Shown: positions 1-6,737, counted from the first letter of the stretch. The stretch is DNA of 9,954 bases from an uncultured Clostridia bacterium (GCA_947176425.1 CAMWQV010000035.1:1-9954), one strand, 5' to 3'. The notes: generated from the letters alone by a model not told the origin. Translations and numbers: made by a program.

Positions 1-2644
1 AGGAGCAGCCTGCTGTAATATTCGGGGCGCCGCTGGCTGAACACCGCTTCCATCCTTCCGCGTGCTTGCTGGGGGCGATGGCGGGGAGGGCGTTGCCTTC
101 CGCGTCCGTCATCCGGTCAACGGAGGGGGTAATATTGATAGTAATGTCCTGCCTGCGGGTCATGACGATGTTGAGGGTATACCGGTCGTTCAGACCCCCA
201 TCGCGCAGGCCCTCCCAGTCCATGGTGAGGCAGTAGGTATTGCCGCTGCCCTTGACGGCCCGGGTCACAATGTCGCCGCTGCTGTTTGTCAGATAGACCG
301 TGTAATCATAGCTGGCCACGGCGGCGTTTTGCTGGGCGGGGAAATAGGAGACCGTGCTGGCCAGCTCGATCTTCAGCTGAGAGCCGACATACAGCCGCCC
401 GCTGCTGTTGACGCCGCCCTTTTCCCTCACGATGGTCACTTTGGGCCGTATGGAGTTGTAGACGCCGGAGGAATAGGTCAGCCGCGCGCCGCCGCCGGGC
501 GCGGTATCCGCGTCATTGGCGGTATAGACCGTCAGTCCCAGGTCGTTGGAGAAAGTCCGGCGCTCCAGCATGGCGTACTTCAGGTGGCAGTAGGCATCGT
601 TTTTAGAACCGTGCGCGTCGTACTTGCTCAGGCCCAGGACCATCTCGCCCGCTCTGGGCTGCCCCATGCCCCAGCTGCCCGTCATAGATTGGTTTCTGTA
701 CCACGAAATTTTATAACCTTTTAACCAGTTGCCGCTGTGCGTGACTCCGGCGTCCTTCCGGAACGCCGGGCCTCCGGAATTGATGTGCAGTTCGCTCCAT
801 GGATATACATACTCCAGTCCATACCAGGTTATGTCCCAGTCGCTGGCCAGCGCGGCTTCAAAATCATATCCCGCGGTGACACTGCGGTAGTAATGGTCAA
901 GATTGGAAATAAACAGCGACGCTCTTTTGCTGTCTCTGCCGCTCAGCCGCCGGCCGCCGCCGACAGTCTGCACGCCGCCGGACCAGGACCCGATGTCAAA
1001 GCGGTCTGCTTCCCAGCCTAAATAGCTGTTGTCGGTGATCTGGGTATAATTTTTCCAGTAACTGCTGTCATACCCTTCCATAGATCTCCGGGAGAACCGG
1101 ACAGGCTCGGAATAGCTGAAGGTATAGGGCACGGTATCGTCCGGCCCGTAGCCGATGACGGCCTCCAGCTCCTCCGCCGTCTCCGCCGCCTGCTCGCCTG
1201 TGACCGGCTCCGCCCCCACCGGGGCCACGGAACCGCTCTGCTCCGCTACCTGGGCGGTGAGGTCCACGGCCTCGCTGTCATAGAGCAGGGTGGCCAGGTT
1301 TTCCTCCCTGCCGGTGTTGGAGTTGTACAGGAACACCTGGACGGTGTCCATTCCCTCGGTCAGGGTACACAGCTCCGCCTCTCCGCCGCCCTTGACATTG
1401 GAGAGGACCACCTGGAAGGCAAGCCGCTCCTCCGCCCCGCTGTCGATGAGGGGGACGGTGATGGTCTGCTCGTCCACGTCGGCGTAGAACAGCAGCGTGC
1501 CGGAGACGGGACTGTAGTCCCTGCCGCCCACGGCGGTGCCGTCCTCGGAGGCGTACTCCACCGAGACCACATTCTGCCTGCCGCCGGTGCGGCGCACGGT
1601 CAGCTCCGCGGCGCCTTCTGCCTTGTCAAACTCCGCCTCGGCCAGCTCAAAGCCCAGCTGGCTGGGTTCGGGGGCCTCGTCGTCGATGACATGGAGGGCC
1701 AGGGTGTTGGCGGCGTCGCAGAGGGAAGCGCCGTCGCAGTCCACGATGGTGAAGGCGCCGAACTTGTCCGGCTCCGCGATATCGTCCTGGGGCGCGGAGA
1801 TATGGATCTCCTTGACCCACTCGCCGTCCGCAAAGGTCAGGCTGAACAGACAGACCGGCTTCTCCGGGTCCATCATCACGGCGCTGTAAGTCGGGTCCGG
1901 ATTCAGCGGCAGGCCCTCAGGCATCGCCTCCAGCTCCTCCTCCTCCTCTTCCGGCACATAGGCCGCGCCCTTGGCGGAGTCCGAGCCGTAGCGCACGCCG
2001 TTTACCGTGTAAACGCAGTAAAAGTCAAAGGCGGCGTAGCTCTCCGCATCGACCACAAAGGCGGGCTCCACAGCGCCGGAGACCTCTTCCTCCCAGCCGT
2101 CGCCCAGCGCATACCACTGGTAAGCGTCGGCCTGGACACCGGCGGTCAGGGTATAGTCCCCCGTATCCGGCGTCTCCGGCGCGTCCACGATAATCTCCGC
2201 AGGGACAGAGGGCGCATACGGTCCGGGCTCCCTGCCTATGGCCTGATAGGCCGCGATGGGCAGGGGGTCCTCCGCTTCAATGAGGATGTCCCCATACCCG
2301 GCGGCGTTGGCATACGCGAACTCGTCTTCGCTGATCCGCGCAAACGCGGGGGCGTACTGGATGTAGGCTATGGCCTTTCCGGTGGTCCCGCCCAGGCGGT
2401 AGACCTGGAGCACGCCGGGCCTGCCGCCTTCCTCGATCTTCAGCTCGCTGTTCTGGAAGGCGAAGGTCCCGTATGGGAATTTCTCCTCCCAGCTCTCGTC
2501 CACGGTAATCTCCCTGCCGTCCCTGCCGGTCAGCGTCAGGCTGTCAAACGACTCCGATATGTAAGCCAAAGCCGGTTCCGGCAGCAGCTGTACGCACATC
2601 GCCAGCGCCAAAAACAGAGACAGCATTCTTATCTGTTTCTTCAT
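1..2644 (-). CDS. Large secreted Calx-beta/Ig-like surface protein (C-terminus beyond window)
   Basis: The frame is open without a stop for 881 codons from the ATG at 2644 to the window edge, checked triplet by triplet. The start follows AGGAGG with a 7-nt spacer. Residues 1-27 form a signal peptide: KK near the N-terminus, a hydrophobic core, and ALA before a likely cut at 27/28. Residues 61-100 resemble the first half of a Calx-beta repeat (FAFQNSEL, EEGG, RLGGTTG). Residues about 145-230 look Ig-like (YQWYALG, FYCVYTVNG). An acidic linker with six Glu follows at 232-237. Residues about 265-325 resemble a Calx-beta second half (LTFADGEW, VIDDE), and 329-425 form a complete Calx-beta domain (SVEYASEDGTA, RDYSPVSGTL). 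Residues 500-881 are unassigned and rich in Tyr, Trp, Ser and Gly. Calx-beta folds often bind calcium and mediate adhesion; the role here is unknown. No cell-wall anchor is visible because the C-terminus lies outside. The frame may be broken near position 60. Confidence 0.88.
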   Translation of the reverse strand, partial: MKKQIRMLSLFLALAMCVQLLPEPALAYISESFDSLTLTGRDGREITVDESWEEKFPYGTFAFQNSELKIEEGGRPGVLQVYRLGGTTGKAIAYIQYAPAFARISEDEFAYANAAGYGDILIEAEDPLPIAAYQAIGREPGPYAPSVPAEIIVDAPETPDTGDYTLTAGVQADAYQWYALGDGWEEEVSGAVEPAFVVDAESYAAFDFYCVYTVNGVRYGSDSAKGAAYVPEEEEEELEAMPEGLPLNPDPTYSAVMMDPEKPVCLFSLTFADGEWVKEIHISAPQDDIAEPDKFGAFTIVDCDGASLCDAANTLALHVIDDEAPEPSQLGFELAEAEFDKAEGAAELTVRRTGGRQNVVSVEYASEDGTAVGGRDYSPVSGTLLFYADVDEQTITVPLIDSGAEERLAFQVVLSNVKGGGEAELCTLTEGMDTVQVFLYNSNTGREENLATLLYDSEAVDLTAQVAEQSGSVAPVGAEPVTGEQAAETAEELEAVIGYGPDDTVPYTFSYSEPVRFSRRSMEGYDSSYWKNYTQITDNSYLGWEADRFDIGSWSGGVQTVGGGRRLSGRDSKRASLFISNLDHYYRSVTAGYDFEAALASDWDITWYGLEYVYPWSELHINSGGPAFRKDAGVTHSGNWLKGYKISWYRNQSMTGSWGMGQPRAGEMVLGLSKYDAHGSKNDAYCHLKYAMLERRTFSNDLGLTVYTANDADTAPGGGARLTYSSGVYNSIRPKVTIVREKGGVNSSGRLYVGSQLKIELASTVSYFPAQQNAAVASYDYTVYLTNSSGDIVTRAVKGSGNTYCLTMDWEGLRDGGLNDRYTLNIVMTRRQDITINITPSVDRMTDAEGNALPAIAPSKHAEGWKRCSASGAPNITAGCS

Positions 2645-2713
2645 GTCCAATCCTCCTGCTTTCTTTTTCTCTTCCTTCCGGGATGTCCTGGCCGGTCAGC
2701 CGGGCACATTTTT

Positions 2714-2742
2714 ACTATACTCAAAATTCCGGAATCAGACAA
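2714..2742 (-). promoter_or_regulatory. Sigma-A-type promoter of the surface protein gene
   Basis: On the minus strand TTGTCT (2742-2737) is followed by exactly 17 nt and then TATAGT (2719-2714). That is four of six and five of six matches to the -35 and -10 consensus. Transcription would begin near 2707, giving a leader of about 60 nt before the ATG at 2644. The promoter lies downstream of the hairpin after agrD, so the surface gene can be expressed separately from the agr genes. Confidence 0.6.
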
Positions 2743-2860
2743 TGGCTTTTGTACAAGCGGGCAGAAATCCTGCGCGAATGGATCTGCGGCGCCGAATATA
2801 TGAACAAACTGTTAACAAAATCCGCGCCAGCAAAATTGGGAGTCCGGACAGAGAACAGGT

Positions 2861-2893
2861 AAAGCCGGCAGGGACGGTGTCCCTGCCGGCTTT
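2861..2893 (-). terminator. Hairpin terminator after agrD
   Basis: A perfect inverted repeat has 15-bp arms (AAAGCCGGCAGGGAC and its complement) around a 3-nt loop, 43 nt beyond the agrD stop. Flanking A and T triplets extend the stem, but the T-run after it on the minus strand is short (TTT, then ACCTGTTCT). I read it as the intrinsic terminator of the agr transcription unit, though the weak T-tract leaves room for partial readthrough. The left arm plus two loop bases contains a 13-mer also found at 5821-5833 and, in reverse, at 2517-2529. Confidence 0.65.
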
Positions 2894-2936
2894 GTCAGCA
2901 AACTGCAATTTTTCAGTCATTTTTCATTGTATGGGA

Positions 2937-3056
2937 TTACTTTCTAAGTTCATTAGGAACCTTAGGTTCGTAAGCCACACCGTTAGAAGCGGCTCCCGCG
3001 CCCCAACCGGCGATTGTTTCAATCAGAGACGCTATCAAAGACCAGAAATCAGTCAC
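2937..3056 (-). CDS. agrD: AgrD-type cyclic lactone autoinducer peptide precursor
   Basis: A 39-codon frame starts with GTG at 3056, 8 bp inside the end of agrB, after a GGGGAGGG ribosome binding site. It has the three-part AgrD layout. Residues 1-20 are a hydrophobic/amphipathic helix (FWSLIASLIETIAGW). The pheromone core is around residues 22-28. The charged tail YEPKVPNELRK (29-39) is the recognition tail typical of the family (compare YEPKSP in Listeria AgrD). Aligned on that tail, the ring-forming residue is Ser24 and the ring is predicted to be Ser-Asn-Gly-Val-Ala (24-28), closed through the Ser hydroxyl as a lactone. The position immediately after agrB, the partner that cuts and cyclises AgrD, supports the call strongly. 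The length of the exocyclic tail cannot be read from sequence. Confidence 0.9.
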   Translation of the reverse strand: MTDFWSLIASLIETIAGWGAGAASNGVAYEPKVPNELRK

Positions 3057-3636
3057 AATATTCCCTCCCCTCAGCTAATTTTGCTGCTATCATCATTACA
3101 GCAACCGCTGTAAAAGATGCCGTTGAGATGGATAGGGCTGCAAGATTTTTCCCGATTAAGAACACAAAAATGGATGCCATGCCCTCCGCCGCCGTAAGGA
3201 CCCGTCCGATTTTCTTATTTTTCCGGTATGCCTTTTCTGAAAGAGGATGCCGGCGATTGCGTACAGGCGATAAGGCCCAGATAACGCAGGCAGAAGACAG
3301 CAAAATCAACGCTGCTGCGGAAGGCCCGCCATGTTCCAGCAATACGGAACCGCCCAGCGTGAGCAGAAAAACGCTGTTCGTCGTCAGAAAACAGCGTCTA
3401 TATGTTGCCGCATGAAAACCGCCAACAAACATACGAAGACTGACAAATATCAGTATGAACAGAATGCCGGAAAGGGGCCTGCCCATCAGAAGCGAAAGGA
3501 AAAGGACAGAGATAACGGACAAGCTTGTTGAGAAGAATACTTCTGACCCGTAGATATAAACATCCCGGCGACCGGCGGGTAAACTGCATCGTCTGTATAA
3601 GAACTCTGTGAAATTGACGGCACAAGCGTGCAGCAT
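3049..3636 (-). CDS. agrB: AgrB-type accessory gene regulator membrane protease
   Basis: The 195-residue protein is of usual AgrB length. AgrB is a membrane cysteine endopeptidase that removes the C-terminal tail of AgrD and forms the ring. The conserved catalytic pair is visible: His75 in GGFHAAT and Cys82 in YRRCF, seven residues apart as in staphylococcal AgrB (His77/Cys84). A soluble N-terminus of about 30 residues precedes hydrophobic segments near 33-51, 55-72, 84-100, 106-123, 146-163 and 166-187, with a basic loop (RNRRHPLSEKAYRKNKK) at about 126-142. The ATG at 3636 follows AAGAAGGGAAA. The gene's last bases contain the agrD start and ribosome binding site, implying coupled translation. 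It lies 78 nt downstream of agrC with a candidate promoter between. Confidence 0.93.
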   Translation of the reverse strand: MLHACAVNFTEFLYRRCSLPAGRRDVYIYGSEVFFSTSLSVISVLFLSLLMGRPLSGILFILIFVSLRMFVGGFHAATYRRCFLTTNSVFLLTLGGSVLLEHGGPSAAALILLSSACVIWALSPVRNRRHPLSEKAYRKNKKIGRVLTAAEGMASIFVFLIGKNLAALSISTASFTAVAVMMIAAKLAEGREYCD

Positions 3637-3659
3637 AACATTTCCCTTCTTTCTTATGA

Positions 3660-3689
3660 ATTATACAGCAGGGAGGGAGGATGACGAAA
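3660..3689 (-). promoter_or_regulatory. Candidate agrBD promoter in the agrC-agrB gap
   Basis: The minus strand carries a perfect TATAAT at 3665-3660, about 24 nt before the agrB ATG. The sequence about 17-18 nt upstream (TTTCGT, 3689-3684) is a poor -35 box. A strong -10 with a poor -35 is typical of activator-dependent promoters and would suit control by the LytTR regulator encoded upstream. This is inference; readthrough from agrC could also supply agrBD. Confidence 0.45.
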
Positions 3690-3698
3690 GAGATTTTG

Positions 3699-3729
3699 AT
3701 TAACTGGCAGGTTTTTATGTATCCAATGG
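3699..3729 (-). promoter_or_regulatory. Possible LytTR (AgrA-like) direct repeat upstream of agrB
   Basis: The minus strand has CCATTGGAT (3729-3721) and CCAGTTAAT (3707-3699), identical at six of nine positions and separated by 13 nt. LytTR regulators such as AgrA and VirR bind paired 9-bp repeats about 21-22 bp apart, with a CAGTT-like core. The second copy fits that core; the first does not fit well. The sites would lie around -76 and -54 from the predicted start. The first copy overlaps the 3' end of agrC. Support is weak. Confidence 0.25.
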
Positions 3730-5049
3730 TTCATAGCAAAGCGAGACAACAGAGACAAAGAATCCATCCTTATATTCGCTCCGCAGGAATCCGCTGTATT
3801 TGTCCGCAATATCATGTATATTTTTAAGGCCAAGTCCATGCTGCACGGACATATCAGTCTTTGTGCTGATTAAGGACTGATTATTTTCAAAGGGATTGCA
3901 GGCCGCCGTATTCTCCACTCGAAAAAAGGCAAAATTCTCAACCTGTTTGATAATGACCTTGACCTCGCGGAAGTCTGCGTCCGGCATATTGCGGCAGGCA
4001 TCAAAAGCATTGTCAATCTGATTCGCCAGCGCGCCGCATATATCTACAGGATCAATGTTGGTTGGAATATGAAAATTTGCTGTAAAGCTGAACTTAATGT
4101 CCAGCTGTTCCGCCTCGGCGGCCTTGTAGTTGATGACCGCGTCAATAATATCGCTTCCGCTGTGGCATAATGCCGTCTCCCGGTATGCGGTGGAGAGCAG
4201 AGAGTTGATGTATTCAGAAACTTCCGCGTGCTTTCCGGCTGCTTCCAATCCCTTCAACGCGGTAAGATGGTGGTTAAAATCATGTATCTGCTTTGCGTGT
4301 TTCTGCTGAAACCCGTGGAGCTGCTGGTAATTCTCCGTCAATAACTGATTCGTCCTTTTTAGGAGTATGTGGGTCTGTTTTTCCTGTTCAGATTTTGTGA
4401 TTAAAATCAGGGCCATGATGACAATTGCAACAAAGAAAAGAATATATATCCACGAAAATATAACAATCCTGTACAATGTGTCTTTTTCAGAATACAAAAA
4501 CACGCTGAAAAAATACTGTGTGGTTATATAAGCTGCAAGACAAATCAAAAGCAGAGCCAGATGATATTTTTTCTTTAGCGCGCAAATTCTGGGTAAAAAT
4601 CTGCGGATGAGAAAATAGAGCTGCACATCCATAGATTTCGTAATGACGATTAACATGGCTCTTGGCATTCCCGGCGCCGTTAAGATGGGAAACGTGTTCT
4701 CCGACCACCCAAGAAGCACGCCGAATAAGGCAAAAACAATATAGTCTATGGTCAGAACCACGAAATAGACCATGATGCAGGCCGTACCGCGGAGCAGCAG
4801 CGGCCCGGCGGACGTGACGCGAGACAGAACGAGAGCGGAGAAACACATGGAAATAACCGGCGTAAGAAATGAAAACGTGGAAATTGAGTTCAGGAAATTG
4901 ATTAAACCGGTAAGGCAGACGGCAGACAGTATAATAAGAAGATAATGCTGTGATTTTTGCCGCCTTCCGGAAACGGCAGTAATCGTGCAGAGGATAATCA
5001 GGTCTTCCACAAACGTAGCCGTCCACTCAAGCAAATCGAAATATCCCAT
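3715..5049 (-). CDS. agrC: AgrC-type GHKL sensor histidine kinase
   Basis: The 444-residue protein is predicted to sense the extracellular autoinducer and phosphorylate the upstream-encoded regulator. Residues 1 to about 218 are six or seven hydrophobic segments with no large extracellular domain. A coiled linker follows (about 219-255, EQEKQTHILLKRTNQLL). The histidine box FNHHLTALKG has the probable phospho-acceptor His260. The GHKL ATPase domain of the AgrC class occupies about 330-440, with an N-box ending in IDNAFDAC (Asn347) and a G-box GLGLKNI (405-411). The ATG at 5049 is 3 nt after the response regulator stop, with GGGGAG 8 nt upstream. Base composition is noticeably AT-richer than in the xse/isp block. 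Ligand specificity cannot be read directly; the adjacent AgrD product is the obvious candidate. Confidence 0.92.
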   Translation of the reverse strand: MGYFDLLEWTATFVEDLIILCTITAVSGRRQKSQHYLLIILSAVCLTGLINFLNSISTFSFLTPVISMCFSALVLSRVTSAGPLLLRGTACIMVYFVVLTIDYIVFALFGVLLGWSENTFPILTAPGMPRAMLIVITKSMDVQLYFLIRRFLPRICALKKKYHLALLLICLAAYITTQYFFSVFLYSEKDTLYRIVIFSWIYILFFVAIVIMALILITKSEQEKQTHILLKRTNQLLTENYQQLHGFQQKHAKQIHDFNHHLTALKGLEAAGKHAEVSEYINSLLSTAYRETALCHSGSDIIDAVINYKAAEAEQLDIKFSFTANFHIPTNIDPVDICGALANQIDNAFDACRNMPDADFREVKVIIKQVENFAFFRVENTAACNPFENNQSLISTKTDMSVQHGLGLKNIHDIADKYSGFLRSEYKDGFFVSVVSLCYEPLDT

Positions 5050-5052
5050 CGC

Positions 5053-5775
5053 TTAATCTCCCCACATGCGGTTGATCGTACACTTTACTTTTGTCAGCAT
5101 CTGGCGGCTGATTGGCAGACGCTCCATATTCCGCAGAATAACCTCGCTTCCTTTGATCTGGCGGACGTGGTCAAGGTTCACAAACGTGCTGCGGTCAATA
5201 TAGATAAACCGGCTGTCATTGAGTTGTTCGTGAACCGCCTTCAGTCCCCGGTTGTCCTTCATCATTCCCAGGTTAAGGGTAATAATTTGAGAACTGCGGA
5301 GGACATGGCGGACATAGACAATTTCCCGGTAGGGAATCCGCATTACGTCGCTGTAATGCCGCACGGTCAGGAAACCGGTTTCCAGTTTAGAAAATTCCGC
5401 CTGCGCGGCGGTTAAGGCTTCCGGAAGGCGATGGGACAGATCCAATTTCGGAATATAACGCAAAACGCCATACTTATACCCTTCCAGACAAAATTCGCTG
5501 TGAGAAGTTAAAAAAATAATAATTGCCCCCGGCAGGCAAGCCCGGATCTGCCGGGCAAGTTCCATACCATTCAATTCGGGCATCTCAATGTCAATAAAGA
5601 ACAAATCGGAACCGCTGCCTCCGCGTATTGTGCGCGCAAGATAGGCGCTGTCAGAGAACTCCCTGACAGAAATATTACTGCTGTGCCCGGATTCCTGATG
5701 CCATTTCACGATATCCTGATGCAGTTTGCGCATGAAATTCTGGTCATCATCACACAGCGCGATGCGCAACATCAT
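5053..5775 (-). CDS. agrA: AgrA-type LytTR response regulator
   Basis: The 240-residue protein has two domains. The receiver (about 3-125) has the acidic pocket CDDD (8-11), phospho-acceptor Asp62 in FFIDIEMPELNG, Thr90 and Lys110. The LytTR DNA-binding domain (about 136-237) shows the typical YIDRSTFVNLDHV and LPISRQMLTKVK stretches. With the kinase it should form a two-component pair acting on promoters with LytTR direct repeats. Two ATG codons are adjacent (5775 and 5772), 5 and 8 nt after AGGAGG; an upstream in-frame TTG at 5778 is too close to the ribosome binding site. The gene is first in the agr group and 3 nt from agrC, so the pair is surely cotranscribed. No convincing -35/-10 pair was found in the 134 nt upstream. 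Confidence 0.93.
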   Translation of the reverse strand: MMLRIALCDDDQNFMRKLHQDIVKWHQESGHSSNISVREFSDSAYLARTIRGGSGSDLFFIDIEMPELNGMELARQIRACLPGAIIIFLTSHSEFCLEGYKYGVLRYIPKLDLSHRLPEALTAAQAEFSKLETGFLTVRHYSDVMRIPYREIVYVRHVLRSSQIITLNLGMMKDNRGLKAVHEQLNDSRFIYIDRSTFVNLDHVRQIKGSEVILRNMERLPISRQMLTKVKCTINRMWGD

Positions 5776-5808
5776 CAATACCTCCTAATCCATATTAAAA
5801 CTGGCCGC

Positions 5809-5833
5809 CCGTCCCTGCCGCCGGCAGGGACGG
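5809..5833 (-). terminator. GC-rich hairpin between degV and agrA (distal)
   Basis: Perfect 11-bp arms (CCGTCCCTGCC and its complement) surround a 3-nt loop. On the minus strand a TTTTAAT tract begins about 9 nt after the stem. It could end degV transcripts, or form in the leader of the agrA message about 34 nt before the start codon. Its right arm contains the 13-mer CCGGCAGGGACGG at 5821-5833 shared with the hairpin after agrD. Confidence 0.5.
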
Positions 5834-5840
5834 CTGTAAA

Positions 5841-5872
5841 GGGCAGCAGACTTTTGCACAGTCCGGCTGCCC
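5841..5872 (-). terminator. Hairpin after degV (proximal)
   Basis: A 7-bp outer stem (GGGCAGC with GCTGCCC) and a 4-bp inner stem (GACT with AGTC) are separated by a small internal loop, with a 7-nt apical loop. On the minus strand it is followed by TTTACAG. It lies 37 nt beyond the degV stop and probably acts as, or together with, the next hairpin as the degV terminator. Confidence 0.5.
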
Positions 5873-5909
5873 TCTCCCGTAATTATTCTTGCCGCTTTGA
5901 AAAAACGGT

Positions 5910-6737
5910 TTAATACGCGGCGACGACTCCGCCGTCGTTGGCGTAAACGGTGGCGATCCCCCCGGTCTGCACAATCAAAATCTCACTGAACCGGCATTTT
6001 TGCAGCGCCAGGTCCCGTACATACCCGGCCCGTTCCGGGCAGTTGCAGTGCGCCAATACCAGCCGCCGTCCCGCATGTTCTGCGCTGTCCGCCATATGCG
6101 CGACCATTCTTGCCAGCGTCTGCCGGACCGACAGACCCTGTCCAAGCTTCTGAATTTCTCCCTCTCTGGTGGCGCCCATCAGCAGCTTCACCCGCAGCGC
6201 GCCGGTCACAAGGGACTGTACTTTGGTCAGCCTGCCGTTTTTCCGCAGATTATCCAGCGTTTCCAGCACAAAGAGGGTTTGCAGCCGGTTGATATACGCC
6301 TCCACAAATTCCACCACCTGCGGGAAGGGCAGACCTTTCCCGGCCAGTTCTTTAATCAGGAGCACGATCTGCGTCTGCGCGGCGGAAGCGGAGCGGGAGT
6401 TGAACACATGCACATTGCCCGTGCCGCCCTCGTCCCGGTAAATATCCCTGGCCTGGGCGGCGGCGTTGTACGAACCGGAGAGCCTGCTGGAGAGTGTGAC
6501 AATATAATTATCGCCGTCATCACAGAACCGCTCCATATAATCGGACGGCGACGGGCAGGCCGTTTTCGGCGCGTCGGGCCAGGCGCGCATTTTACGCAGC
6601 AGTTCTGTCTGGTCAAAATTCTCGTCATCTATAATCGTATCCGCCCCGACCCGGATGGTCAGCGGAACTTTTGACACGCAGGAGAGCATTTCAGGGGACA
6701 AGTCCGTGCAGCTGTCGCAGATAATTCGGTATGTCAT
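5910..6737 (-). CDS. DegV family fatty-acid-binding protein
   Basis: The 275-residue protein matches the usual DegV length of about 280. DegV proteins bind a fatty acid; the FakB members present it to the FakA kinase for phosphorylation and phospholipid synthesis. Family landmarks in order: an N-terminal IICDSCTDLS (5-14), KTACPSPSDY (58-67, where DegV proteins usually read KTSQPS and contact the carboxylate), LSSRLSGSYNAA (82-93), FNSRSASAAQ (112-121) and ETLDNLRKNGRL (159-170). The start is the ATG at 6737, 8 nt after AGGTGG; the upstream GTG at 6749 overlaps that ribosome binding site. The gene stands alone, with its own promoter and downstream hairpins. No fakA-like gene is present, so a FakB role is only possible. 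Confidence 0.9.
   Translation of the reverse strand: MTYRIICDSCTDLSPEMLSCVSKVPLTIRVGADTIIDDENFDQTELLRKMRAWPDAPKTACPSPSDYMERFCDDGDNYIVTLSSRLSGSYNAAAQARDIYRDEGGTGNVHVFNSRSASAAQTQIVLLIKELAGKGLPFPQVVEFVEAYINRLQTLFVLETLDNLRKNGRLTKVQSLVTGALRVKLLMGATREGEIQKLGQGLSVRQTLARMVAHMADSAEHAGRRLVLAHCNCPERAGYVRDLALQKCRFSEILIVQTGGIATVYANDGGVVAAY

Noticed and set aside
62..724. 220-codon plus-strand open frame
   Set aside because: Shadow of the surface gene in a GC-rich stretch; no recognisable domain.
1935..1952. Run of CTC triplets as a microsatellite
   Set aside because: It encodes an in-frame six-Glu linker and is only six units long.
1691..2803. 370-codon plus-strand open frame opposite the surface gene
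   Set aside because: It is antisense to an 881-codon frame with signal peptide and Calx-beta domains; its Arg/Gly/His-rich product is typical of a shadow in GC-rich DNA and it has no good ribosome binding site.
2805..2812. ACAGTTTG upstream of the surface-gene promoter as an AgrA half-site
   Set aside because: A single copy about 100 nt from the predicted start with no second repeat at the right spacing.
2735..2920. 61-codon minus-strand frame between agrD and the surface gene
   Set aside because: It runs straight through the 15-bp hairpin, has no ribosome binding site, and overlaps the surface-gene promoter; judged non-coding.
5796..5804. CCAGTTTTA next to the agrA ribosome binding site as a LytTR half-site
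   Set aside because: No partner repeat is found 21-22 bp away and the site would lie in the leader, not upstream of a promoter.
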